Of a stretch of DNA of 10,408 nt, positions 1 through 6,310 are shown piece after piece. Below the pieces are notes generated by a model. The model was not told the origin of the DNA. It was given only the letters and a program-made list of their open reading frames with translations, and searched no databases. The position numbers and the translations under genes are program-made. Source of the stretch: Flavobacteriales bacterium UBA2426 (GTDB taxonomy: Bacteria > Bacteroidota > Bacteroidia > Flavobacteriales_F > PHOS-HE28); the NCBI GenBank assembly GCA_002342985.1, contig DDRC01000026.1:1-10408 (forward strand), read 5' to 3'. Position 1 is the first letter of the stretch; each line of letters begins with the position of its first letter.

Positions 1-314
1 CCGTAAGGCTCCCGCGGAATGCCCATCCAGTTCGTATCCAAGGTCCCGTTCGCATTCACATCATGGAACACCTTGACGGCATGCGGGCCGTGAGGCAGGT
101 CAGCGAATACCACGCGTTCCACCGCCCCTTTCACGGGCACGCGCATGGTGCGACAGCCCTTGTCGTTCGCGAACGAATCGGCCGAAGGGCAAACCGCCAG
201 CATGAGGTATCCGCCGGCATCCGGTTTCGAGAGCACGACCTCCACGGTAACGCCTCCTTGAGCTGCGAGGTGCCCGGCGGAGGCCATCGCGATGACGGTT
301 ACCAAGCTCCTCAT
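1..314 (-). CDS. DUF2141 domain secreted protein (3' end cut by window edge)
   Basis: About 104 codons are visible and the reading frame runs off the left edge. The N-terminus (MRSLVTVIAMASAGHLAAQ) looks like a short signal peptide, so export to the periplasm or beyond is likely. The mature part is a beta-rich domain containing LPHGPHAVKVFHDVNANG at about residues 73-90, followed by LDTNWMGIPREPYG at 92-105. This Asp/Asn-rich loop and the G-x-P-x-E-x-Y-G ending are the signature of DUF2141, a family of small secreted proteins common in Bacteroidota and without an established role. Its ATG overlaps the aat stop codon as ATGA (311-314), so it should be co-transcribed and translationally coupled with aat. 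No Shine-Dalgarno sequence is visible. The family call is firm; the function is unknown. Confidence 0.88.
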   Translation of the reverse strand, partial: MRSLVTVIAMASAGHLAAQGGVTVEVVLSKPDAGGYLMLAVCPSADSFANDKGCRTMRVPVKGAVERVVFADLPHGPHAVKVFHDVNANGTLDTNWMGIPREPY

Positions 315-901
315 TGGAATCGTGCTGTTTCGGTCAGGGCATCGGCGAGGCGCCGCTCGAATTCGGACCGGCTTACCTCGAATGCTCCGAGGGATCGTGT
401 GAAATCGTTGATGTACTGCGTGTCAAAAAGCCTGAATCCGGCCTTCCTAAGGATTCCGGACAGGGAATGGAACGCCGCTTTGCCGGCATTGTTCACGCCG
501 AACATGCTTTCCCCGAAGAAGGCCGCACCCAGCGCGACGCCATAGATGCCGCCCACGAGCGCTCCATCACGCCAAGCCTCCACAGAATGCGCGTATCCCC
601 TGCGATGCAGGTCCGAGTATGCCAGGACAAGGCGCTCGTCGATCCAGGTCGACTCCCGGTGCGCGCAGCCCCGCATGACCGCCTCGAACGACGTGTTCAC
701 GGTGATGCTGAATCGGCCGTTCCGCAGCTGACGCGCGGTTACGCGATCGGGCACAATGGCGCCAAGATCGAAGATGGCGCGAGGGTCCGGTCGGTGCCAA
801 TGCAGGTCGCCATCCTCTTGCACCATGGGGAAGGCCCCGATGGCATAGGCCCTCAGAAGCGTGGCGGCATCAAGCGCTTGATGCCTGGCTGCCGTATTCA
901 T
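311..901 (-). CDS. aat: Leucyl/phenylalanyl-tRNA--protein transferase
   Basis: Cytoplasmic enzyme that moves Leu or Phe from aminoacyl-tRNA onto N-terminal Arg or Lys of proteins, creating an N-degron normally read by ClpS/ClpAP. The 196-residue product shows the family blocks in order: LLRAYAIGAFPM (15-26), WHRPDPRAIF (35-44), ESTWID (83-88), HSVEAWRDGALVGGIYGVALG (105-125, broken here only by family variation), FGESMF (129-134) and DTQYINDFTRSLGAFE (160-175). Glu131 and Gln162 match the positions of E. coli Glu156 and Gln188, which are implicated in catalysis. It is shorter than E. coli Aat (234 aa): the N-terminal extension before the GAFPM block is nearly absent and the C-terminal tail is short, and it has FPM where E. 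coli has FPW. Both ends are 4-base ATGA overlaps, with the protease gene upstream and the DUF2141 gene downstream. Confidence 0.95.
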   Translation of the reverse strand: MNTAARHQALDAATLLRAYAIGAFPMVQEDGDLHWHRPDPRAIFDLGAIVPDRVTARQLRNGRFSITVNTSFEAVMRGCAHRESTWIDERLVLAYSDLHRRGYAHSVEAWRDGALVGGIYGVALGAAFFGESMFGVNNAGKAAFHSLSGILRKAGFRLFDTQYINDFTRSLGAFEVSRSEFERRLADALTETARFQ

Positions 902-2556
902 GTCTTCATGACCCGCACGGTCATCGAGCCTTGGCCCAGCATGACTTGGACCAGGTAGGCACCGGAGCGCAGCGCATCCAGACCTTCCAGTCGGAGCTCA
1001 CCCCCTTCGAAGCGTGCCTGGCGCTCCAGCGCAATGCGACCGGCCACATCCCGGAACTGTACGGATGCCTGTCCCTCCCCTCCGGGCATGCGGACCACGA
1101 GGCGGTCATCGAACGGCACCGGATAGGCGAGCAGTTCATCGGCCTCCCGGTGACCGTCCATCCCGACCTGCATGAGCCAGGCGTGCGCCTGCAGGAAATC
1201 CGGTATGCCGTAGCCCATGCTGTCATTGGGCGTCCCGTAGAGGTGGGCGCTTCGCCTCACGGCGTCCATGACTTCGTGCGCCGTTCGCTCCGGGTGCAGC
1301 TGCCACAGGCAGGCCACCAGGCCGGCCAGGATGGGAGCTGAGAAACTCGTTCCATTCAGCGGCGCTATGCTATCGCCCTGTGCCCGCAAGCCGATGGCGC
1401 CTGCGCCGAGCGCCATCACGTCCGGCTTCACGCGGCCATCGGCGCTGGGCCCGAAACCGCTGAACCCGGCGTGCATGCCCTGGTCGCCCACGGCACCCAC
1501 GGCCAGGATTTCCACGGCATCCGCAGGCGCGCTGATGCGGCGCCAAGGGCTCCATCCGTTGTTGCCCGCGCTCTGCACCGGTATCATGCCCTTCTCGGAG
1601 GCGATGCCGGCCGCGATGCTGATGCGCGTGGTGGCACCATCGAGGTCGGCGTAGGCATGGCTCTGAAGGCTGTCGTCGTAGGTGGTGTAGCCAAGCGAGG
1701 TGTTGAGCACGTCGCAGCCCAGGCTATCGAGCAACTCGGCACCCGCCACCCAGTTATCCTCCTCGATGACCAGCTCGTATGCCACCTCCTCGGTACGCAC
1801 CAGGGCATAGTCGGCCAAGGGGGCCGTGCCTTGAAGGAAACCCGGAAGGATGCCGGCCATGCAGGAAAGCACGCTGCGCCCATGCCAATGATCCGCATAG
1901 ACATCCCCGTCGTGAGCCACCAGGTCGCGCGCGAGCACGATGCCCTCCCGTGCTCGCAGACCATCGAACGCGGCAAGCGAATCGGTGCCTTCGAACCCGG
2001 AATCGAGCACGCCGATCAGCATGCCCTGCCCTTTCGCCTCCATGGCGTGCAGTTCATGGCCATTGAGCATGCTGATCTGCGTCCACGATGCACCGTAGTC
2101 CTCGGGTTGCCCACCGCGCTGCACCATGGCAGGCGGCGCCTCCAGCGAGAACTTGTCGACAGGAGCGGGGACCGGCGCAACGGCGCGCCGGGTGCTCCGG
2201 ACCGTCTGCACGAAGGGCAGCGCCTCGATGGCCGCAAGGGCAAGCTCGTCCGTCGTGCGGATGGTAATGGCGTTGAACCACTTGCTGCGGTTGACGAGCT
2301 CCACATCGCCGGTGGCCAGCACGGCTCCGATGTAGGAGGGATCCACCGGAAGGTCAAGCTCATCGATGGCGATGCCTTGGGCCTGGCGCCGCGCGATGGA
2401 GCGGGGTGAAAGGAAGGCCTCGGGTTCAGCAATGGAGTACGGCGTGCCCTCCTTATCCGAGAATCGGACCCAATAGGAATCAGGGCCTGTCTGCGCAATC
2501 AGAGACGATGCGCTGAAGAGCATCAGGAAGCCTGCCGTATGACGCGCGCGTTTCAT
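898..2556 (-). CDS. Secreted S8 (subtilisin-like) serine protease with C-terminal T9SS-type sorting domain
   Basis: 552-residue exported protease. The order is: signal peptide (about 1-22, ending SLIAQ); an N-terminal propeptide-like region (about 27-125) with the Bacteroidota-type segment FLSPRSIARRQAQG; a subtilase domain with catalytic Asp185 (IGVLDSG), His225 (HWHGRSVLS), oxyanion Asn332 (SAGNNG) and Ser404 (NGTSFSAP); and a C-terminal beta domain (about 474-552) containing YPVPFDDRL and SGAYLVQV and ending VRVMKT. That last part resembles type A sorting domains used by the type IX (Por) secretion system, so surface delivery or release is inferred. All three catalytic residues are present, so it should be active. 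An in-frame upstream ATG at 2634 would add 26 hydrophilic residues ahead of the signal peptide. The 2556 start is preferred because it begins the signal peptide directly and makes an ATGA overlap with the upstream stop. Confidence 0.93.
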   Translation of the reverse strand: MKRARHTAGFLMLFSASSLIAQTGPDSYWVRFSDKEGTPYSIAEPEAFLSPRSIARRQAQGIAIDELDLPVDPSYIGAVLATGDVELVNRSKWFNAITIRTTDELALAAIEALPFVQTVRSTRRAVAPVPAPVDKFSLEAPPAMVQRGGQPEDYGASWTQISMLNGHELHAMEAKGQGMLIGVLDSGFEGTDSLAAFDGLRAREGIVLARDLVAHDGDVYADHWHGRSVLSCMAGILPGFLQGTAPLADYALVRTEEVAYELVIEEDNWVAGAELLDSLGCDVLNTSLGYTTYDDSLQSHAYADLDGATTRISIAAGIASEKGMIPVQSAGNNGWSPWRRISAPADAVEILAVGAVGDQGMHAGFSGFGPSADGRVKPDVMALGAGAIGLRAQGDSIAPLNGTSFSAPILAGLVACLWQLHPERTAHEVMDAVRRSAHLYGTPNDSMGYGIPDFLQAHAWLMQVGMDGHREADELLAYPVPFDDRLVVRMPGGEGQASVQFRDVAGRIALERQARFEGGELRLEGLDALRSGAYLVQVMLGQGSMTVRVMKT

Positions 2557-3218
2557 TCCGTTCCGAAGGCCACTGCTTCCATCTCGAGCCTCCATCCCTG
2601 CGTACCGGAGGATTGCGTGGTCGATTCGTGCCACACCTTCTGGACCAAGCCCACCCCCTTTGCATAGCGCTCCTCGAAATCGCGGCGCTCCACCACATTG
2701 GCGGGCACGGTGTTCCGCACGAGCACGGTCTGGGGGAACCCGAGCGAATCACCGGTCCACGGCAGCCCCACGTTCCGGAACGCCACCTCCAGTCCCTCCT
2801 CGGCATTGAGCGCATTGATGTCCCAGCGCCGGCCATCACGCACGGGAAAGGACAGCTTCAGGCGGCGGAGGTTCTCCTCGGCCACCTCGGCCGCAACGGC
2901 GTTCATGGTGCTGGTCCACACATCGCGCACCACCCACTCGCCCGATCCATCGCGCACGACGCGGTGGATGCGCCAGGCCGGGCGGCCTGCGGGATCGGTG
3001 TAGGCCTCCACCACCTTTTCCCTCAACCGGTAGCTCACGCTGCCCGTCACACCGGCCGCCTCATCCTGCCAGGTGGAATCGACCTGGTACTCGATCCAGG
3101 AACCCACCTTGCGCGGGAAATAGTCGAAGCCCAGGTCCACCGGGGAGGCCTCTTCCTTGCCGCATCCTGGAGCCAGCAATGCCAGGAACAGCGCGATCGG
3201 GATCGGTGCTTTGCTCAT
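2553..3218 (-). CDS. Predicted lipoprotein of unknown function
   Basis: 221 residues. The N-terminus is a lipoprotein signal peptide (MSKAPIPIALFLALLAPGC) with the lipobox-like LAPGC, making Cys19 the predicted lipidated residue; anchoring in the envelope follows. The mature part begins near FDYFPRKVGSWIEYQVDS (31-48). Such F-P-x-K-V-G-x-W-x-x-Y starts occur in Bacteroidota lipoproteins predicted to be beta-rich, and the remainder alternates charged and aromatic residues as in a beta sandwich. No catalytic motif is seen. It lies between mnmA and the S8 protease with ATGA overlaps on both sides, so its amount is probably tied to the protease; a partner or chaperone role for the protease is conceivable but is only inference from position. 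Confidence 0.85.
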   Translation of the reverse strand: MSKAPIPIALFLALLAPGCGKEEASPVDLGFDYFPRKVGSWIEYQVDSTWQDEAAGVTGSVSYRLREKVVEAYTDPAGRPAWRIHRVVRDGSGEWVVRDVWTSTMNAVAAEVAEENLRRLKLSFPVRDGRRWDINALNAEEGLEVAFRNVGLPWTGDSLGFPQTVLVRNTVPANVVERRDFEERYAKGVGLVQKVWHESTTQSSGTQGWRLEMEAVAFGTE

Positions 3219-4321
3219 GCGATGGGTTGCGGGCGATCGATGAACCCTCCGCCGAGCACATCGTCCCCCATGTAGAAGACGGCGCTCTGCCCGGGTGCGA
3301 TGCCTGTGACGGGCGCATGGAAATCCGCATGGACCCGGTCGCCGTCCATGCGCAGCGTAGCCGGCGTGCCCTTGTCCTTGTACCGGATCTTCACCACGGC
3401 CTCCATCTCCCCCTCCAACGCGCTAACCTTCTGGAAGTTCGGCTGCCGCACCCACATGCTGGTCCGCTGCAGGTCGGCCTTCCGCCCCAGCACCACGGTA
3501 TTCGTGTCGGGCCTGATGTCCGTGACGTAGAGCGGCTCGCCTGTGGCGATGCCCAGGCCCTTGCGCTGGCCGATGGTGAAGAAGGGGTAACCGTCGTGCT
3601 CGCCGAGCACCTCACCGCTCACGCTCACGAGCTTGCCGCCCGCCAGCTTGGCGGTCGCCTCAGGCTCCTTGCGCTTGAGGAAGCCACGGTAGTCGTTGTC
3701 CGGGATGAAGCAGATCTCGTAGCTCTCGCTTTTCTGCGCCAGTTCAGGGAATCCGCTTTCGAAGGCCATCTGCCGGATCTCGCTCTTGCGGAAGTGCCCG
3801 ATGGGAAAGCGCGTGCGCGCGAGGTTCTTCTGCTCGAGCCCCCACAGCACATAGCTCTGGTCCTTGGTTTCATCGCGGCCCTTCGACACCACCCAGCGCC
3901 CGCTCTCCAGCTGCCTGGCTTGGGCGTAGTGCCCGGTGGCGATGAGTTCGCAGTCCATCATGTCGGCGCGCTTGAGCAGCGCCTCCCACTTGATGAAGGT
4001 ATTGCAGAGCACGCATGGATTGGGCGTGCGCCCTGCCATGTACTCGCGCGTGAAGTTGCCGATGATCGCCCCGCCGAACTCCTCGCGGATGTCGATGATC
4101 ATATGGTGGAAACCGCGGCTCACGGCCATATTGCGCGCATCGCTGATGCTGTCGAGGTCGCAGCAGCCGGTGATCCGCCTGCCACCGCTGGCATCCGCAT
4201 AGTCCCAGGTCTTCATGGTGACGCCGATGACCTCGTAGCCCTGCTCATGCAGCCTGAGCGCGGCCACGGAGCTGTCCACGCCACCGCTCATCGCTACCAG
4301 GATTCGCCCGTGCTTGCTCAT
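3215..4321 (-). CDS. mnmA: tRNA-specific 2-thiouridylase MnmA
   Basis: Cytoplasmic ATP-dependent enzyme that installs the 2-thio group on U34 of tRNA Lys, Glu and Gln. The 368-residue length equals that of E. coli MnmA. The PP-loop SGGVDSS lies at residues 12-18. The catalytic Cys106 is in NPCVLCN (101-107) and the second, persulfide-forming Cys204 is in YEICFIPDNDYRGFL (201-215), so both expected cysteines are present. Other family blocks are GCCDLDSISDARN (52-64), ATGHYAQ (128-134), KDQSYVLWGL (153-162) and FTIGQRKGLGI (248-258), followed by the C-terminal beta-barrel. Cys103 and the CCDLDS insert are common in non-proteobacterial versions. The gene sits second in the overlapping run, with ATGA junctions to the YwqK-like gene upstream and the lipoprotein gene downstream. 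The sulfur relay and MnmG/MnmE partners are not in the window. Confidence 0.98.
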   Translation of the reverse strand: MSKHGRILVAMSGGVDSSVAALRLHEQGYEVIGVTMKTWDYADASGGRRITGCCDLDSISDARNMAVSRGFHHMIIDIREEFGGAIIGNFTREYMAGRTPNPCVLCNTFIKWEALLKRADMMDCELIATGHYAQARQLESGRWVVSKGRDETKDQSYVLWGLEQKNLARTRFPIGHFRKSEIRQMAFESGFPELAQKSESYEICFIPDNDYRGFLKRKEPEATAKLAGGKLVSVSGEVLGEHDGYPFFTIGQRKGLGIATGEPLYVTDIRPDTNTVVLGRKADLQRTSMWVRQPNFQKVSALEGEMEAVVKIRYKDKGTPATLRMDGDRVHADFHAPVTGIAPGQSAVFYMGDDVLGGGFIDRPQPIA

Positions 4322-5310
4322 GGCTGTGCCACGCCAGCCGCGTAGCGCGTTGTCTTGACCAGCCTACCCCGCTCATCGTATTCGCGCACCTCGCCCTCCA
4401 GCTGATCATTCACATAGGTCCCCTCCAGGCGCTTCGTCTGACCCTCGAGCACGCGCTCCACATCCGCCGGAGCGCCCATCGTCGGATCAGGCTGCACCGG
4501 TTTCATCACCCAGCGGCCATTGGCATGGTACTCGGCGAAGGGGCCCTCACGGCGGCCCTTCCGGTAGGTGACCTCGCGCTTGAGCTGCTCGTCATCGTAG
4601 TACTCCCGGAATGTCCCGTTCTCCTTGCGCTCCTTGATGAGTTGACCGCGGGCGTAGAGCATCACAACCCGGATCGAGCCATCGGAATTGTAGTAGTACC
4701 ACGTGCCATCGCGATCGCCGTTGATCATCTGGCCCTCGATCTCCTTGTTCCCTGAGGGATAGTAGAACACCATGCGGCCCTCCGGCTCACCGTTGCGGTA
4801 GTGCGACTCGCTCTTCACCTTGCCGCTTGGGAACCAGCTCATGCTCGGCCCTTCAAGGATGCCGGCTTTCCGCTCCTCGCGCTCTGCCACCTGCCCTCCA
4901 GGGTAGTAGGTCACCTGCTCGCCGTCGAGCTTGCCCGAAGCATACCGTTCCACTTTCCGCAGCGAACCATCCAGCGCGAAGTAGCTCCATGTGCTGTCCT
5001 TCGACTGCCCCACGTACCGGCCTCGTGCCATCACCTGGCCGTTTGCGTGGAAATGCTCCGCCCGGCTGACGCTGCCATCGCCCGCATGATGCTGCACCGT
5101 GGTGAGCTTGCCATCCTCCCCGAAGTGCCTGAAGACGCCCACCGGCATATCGTCCACGAACTGACCCGTGTACCGCAGCGTACCGTTCGGCCAAGCCTTG
5201 GACCACGGCCCCTGCTTGCGGCCCTTCGCATCCGTCGCATTCTGGCCGAACGCGCCGGACAGGCCGCCGATGAGCATGGCGCACAGCAGAAGGATGGCAC
5301 GGAACCGCAT
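4318..5310 (-). CDS. Exported MORN_2 repeat protein (YwqK family)
   Basis: 330 residues: a signal peptide (MRFRAILLLCAMLIGGLSG, cleavage probably near AFGQ) and then a chain of about nine imperfect units of roughly 23-25 residues between about 33 and 325. The units share the pattern G-x-W/F-x-x-Y/F-x-x-(N/S/D)-G-x-x-x-x-x-x-x-Y, seen in GPWSKAWPNG, STWSYFALDG, GPSMSWFPSG, GRMVFYYPSG, GTWYYYNSDG and GPFAEYHANG. This is the MORN_2/YwqK architecture. Databases often label the family 'toxin-antitoxin YwqK antitoxin', but no toxin gene is adjacent and the protein is exported, so that label should not be taken literally. Its role is unknown; envelope binding is a guess. The start at 5310 is chosen over the in-frame ATG at 5400 because it begins the signal peptide and lies just downstream of a -7-like box. 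It is the first gene of the overlapping run. Confidence 0.87.
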   Translation of the reverse strand: MRFRAILLLCAMLIGGLSGAFGQNATDAKGRKQGPWSKAWPNGTLRYTGQFVDDMPVGVFRHFGEDGKLTTVQHHAGDGSVSRAEHFHANGQVMARGRYVGQSKDSTWSYFALDGSLRKVERYASGKLDGEQVTYYPGGQVAEREERKAGILEGPSMSWFPSGKVKSESHYRNGEPEGRMVFYYPSGNKEIEGQMINGDRDGTWYYYNSDGSIRVVMLYARGQLIKERKENGTFREYYDDEQLKREVTYRKGRREGPFAEYHANGRWVMKPVQPDPTMGAPADVERVLEGQTKRLEGTYVNDQLEGEVREYDERGRLVKTTRYAAGVAQP

Positions 5311-5574
5311 GGAATGGCTCAAAGGTAATGGCCTGTGACAAGGCCCATGCCCTTCTTCTGTGGAGGCCGAAGGGCCGCGCACGGCCGAGCCCCTCGCCAA
5401 CGCTGCAATCAGTCCGTTCGCGCAAATTCGTCAGGGGGGCACCGCGAAAACTGAAGAAATGACCGGAAGCCGGGCCCCTGCGGCGCCACATCGTCCGAAT
5501 CCTTACGAAGGCATTCCATTGGCTGGACTGGACGTCCGATGAGCAACTGCAAACCAAACAATACCAAGCACGCC
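5311..5574. other. Divergent intergenic region between the YwqK-like gene and hsp20
   Basis: 264 bases between two divergent starts, presumably holding promoters for both sides. Apart from the TACCTTTG box, two small inverted repeats are visible: GGCCT-N6-AGGCC at 5330-5345, immediately upstream of that box, and CCTT-ACG-AAGG at 5501-5511, about 64 bases before the hsp20 start. Either could be an operator, but both are short enough to arise by chance. No TAnnTTTG box is seen on the plus strand and no CIRCE element (TTAGCACTC-N9-GAGTGCTAA) is present. ORFs seen here in other frames have no recognisable content. Confidence 0.4.
5320..5327 (-). promoter_or_regulatory. Bacteroidota -7-like box (TACCTTTG) for the six-gene run
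   Basis: On the minus strand this reads TACCTTTG, an exact match to the Bacteroidota -7 consensus TAnnTTTG. Only 9 bases separate it from the chosen ATG at 5310, so a transcript from here would have a very short leader. No convincing TTTG -33 element is seen at the usual distance. The box also argues against translation starting at 5400. Confidence 0.5.
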
Positions 5575-6018
5575 ATGACGATTGCGAAGTACCGTCCGCA
5601 GGCTGTGTTCACCAGCCCCTTCAATGATTTCGTGAATGAGTTCTTCGGTCGCGACATCACCCAGTTCCTCGGGGCCGATGAGGTGCGCAAGAGCGCGCCT
5701 GCCGTCAATATCGTTGAGCGAGAAGGCGAGTTCGAACTGCGCGTTTCCGTGCCAGGCTATGGGAAGGATGAGCTCAAGCTCAACATGGAGGCCGACATGC
5801 TCACGATCAGCGCCGAGAAGAAGACGGAGGACCTGAAGGAGTCGGAGCGCTACACGCGACGCGAGTATGTGCACAGCGCCTTCAGCCGCAGCTTCCGCCT
5901 TCCCGAAACGGTGAACCCGGATGCGATCACGGCTGAATATACCAATGGGATCCTGCACGTGCGCCTGCCGAAGGCCGAGGCAGCGAAGCCGAAGGCCCGG
6001 GAGATCGGCATCAACTGA
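5575..6018 (+). CDS. Small heat-shock protein, Hsp20/alpha-crystallin family
   Basis: ATP-independent holdase that binds unfolding proteins in the cytoplasm for later refolding by DnaK/ClpB. The 147-residue product has an N-terminal arm with aromatic residues (FTSPFNDFVNEFFGRD, 12-27), an alpha-crystallin domain from about APAVNIVEREGEFELRVSVPG (41-61) to AEYTNGILHVRLPK (120-133) containing the conserved N-G-I-L turn, and a C-terminal tail ending REIGIN, whose I-G-I is the I-x-I motif used in oligomer assembly. Length and layout are normal for bacterial class A-type sHsps. An in-frame ATG at 5539 would add 12 residues (MSNCKPNNTKHA) with no family similarity; 5575 is preferred because the MTIAKY start is typical. 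It is divergent from the YwqK-like gene and followed by a strong hairpin. Regulation by heat is expected from the family, but no known heat-shock operator is visible. Confidence 0.95.
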   Translation: MTIAKYRPQAVFTSPFNDFVNEFFGRDITQFLGADEVRKSAPAVNIVEREGEFELRVSVPGYGKDELKLNMEADMLTISAEKKTEDLKESERYTRREYVHSAFSRSFRLPETVNPDAITAEYTNGILHVRLPKAEAAKPKAREIGIN

Positions 6019-6026
6019 GGCGCCAT

Positions 6027-6066
6027 GAACGGTTCGGGAGCCCCGCTCGGCGGGGCTCCCGCGTTC
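6027..6066 (+). terminator. GC-rich hairpin after hsp20
   Basis: A perfect 11-pair stem, with arms CGGGAGCCCCG (6035-6045) and CGGGGCTCCCG (6051-6061), closes a 5-base loop CTCGG. After a 3-base bulge, GAACG (6027-6031) can also pair with CGTTC (6062-6066). It starts 9 bases after the hsp20 stop. There is no T-run downstream, so it may be a non-classical terminator or a 3' stabiliser of the hsp20 mRNA. The pairing is read directly from the sequence; the function is inferred. Confidence 0.72.
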
Positions 6067-6121
6067 GAGGAAACCCAAGCCGTACAAGTAGCGTATCGCC
6101 GTCGTGCAATCCCACTCGGCC

Positions 6122-6310
6122 ATGAGCACCGTACCGGTCTCCTATTACCAGGAAGTCCTGGACAAGATCAGCCATGCGGACCGCGGCGTTTTCCGCAAGG
6201 AACTCCGCAAGGCATTCAAGCGCCTCCTGCCGGAGCAGCGTGAAGAGCTCAAGAGGTGGTTCAGGACAGCCTGCGTGTGCCGGGCTGCACCCACCGGGCG
6301 GCGCCGATGA
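6122..6310 (+). CDS. Small basic protein of unknown function (62 aa)
   Basis: 62 residues starting MSTVPVSYYQEVLDKISHA. The central part is rich in Lys, Arg, Glu and Leu (FRKELRKAFKRLLPEQREEL, 24-43) and is predicted to be helical; it is followed by a short Cys-containing segment KRWFRTACVCR (44-54) and an Arg-rich tail. There is no signal peptide or transmembrane segment, so it is probably cytoplasmic; a nucleic-acid- or protein-binding role would fit the charge but is speculation. An in-frame ATG at 6104 would add six residues (MQSHSA). The gene lies about 55 bases beyond the hsp20 hairpin, and its TGA abuts the stop of the opposite gene. I favour a real gene because of the orderly amphipathic composition, but I do not recognise a named family. 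Confidence 0.6.
   Translation: MSTVPVSYYQEVLDKISHADRGVFRKELRKAFKRLLPEQREELKRWFRTACVCRAAPTGRRR

Noticed and set aside
63..545. Plus-strand ORFs opposite the DUF2141 and aat genes
   Set aside because: They lack any recognisable motif, and the minus strand reads clear DUF2141 and Aat blocks.
1471..2409. A 312-codon plus-strand ORF inside the protease gene
   Set aside because: It is a shadow of the S8 protease frame; the composition is His/Gly/Arg-rich without domains, and the minus strand has the full Asp-His-Ser triad.
3179..4345. A 388-codon plus-strand ORF antisense to all of mnmA
   Set aside because: Its translation is low-complexity Ala/His/Leu/Arg-rich with no family motif, while the opposite strand encodes complete MnmA with all catalytic residues. 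Long antisense ORFs are expected in high-GC coding DNA.
4318..5310. YwqK-like protein as the antitoxin of a toxin-antitoxin pair
   Set aside because: It carries a signal peptide and MORN_2 repeats, and neither neighbour looks like a toxin; mnmA is a housekeeping enzyme. The database label is not supported by this context.
5539..5574. Longer hsp20 start at 5539
   Set aside because: The extra 12 residues have no similarity to Hsp20 N-termini, and MTIAKY at 5575 is the typical beginning.
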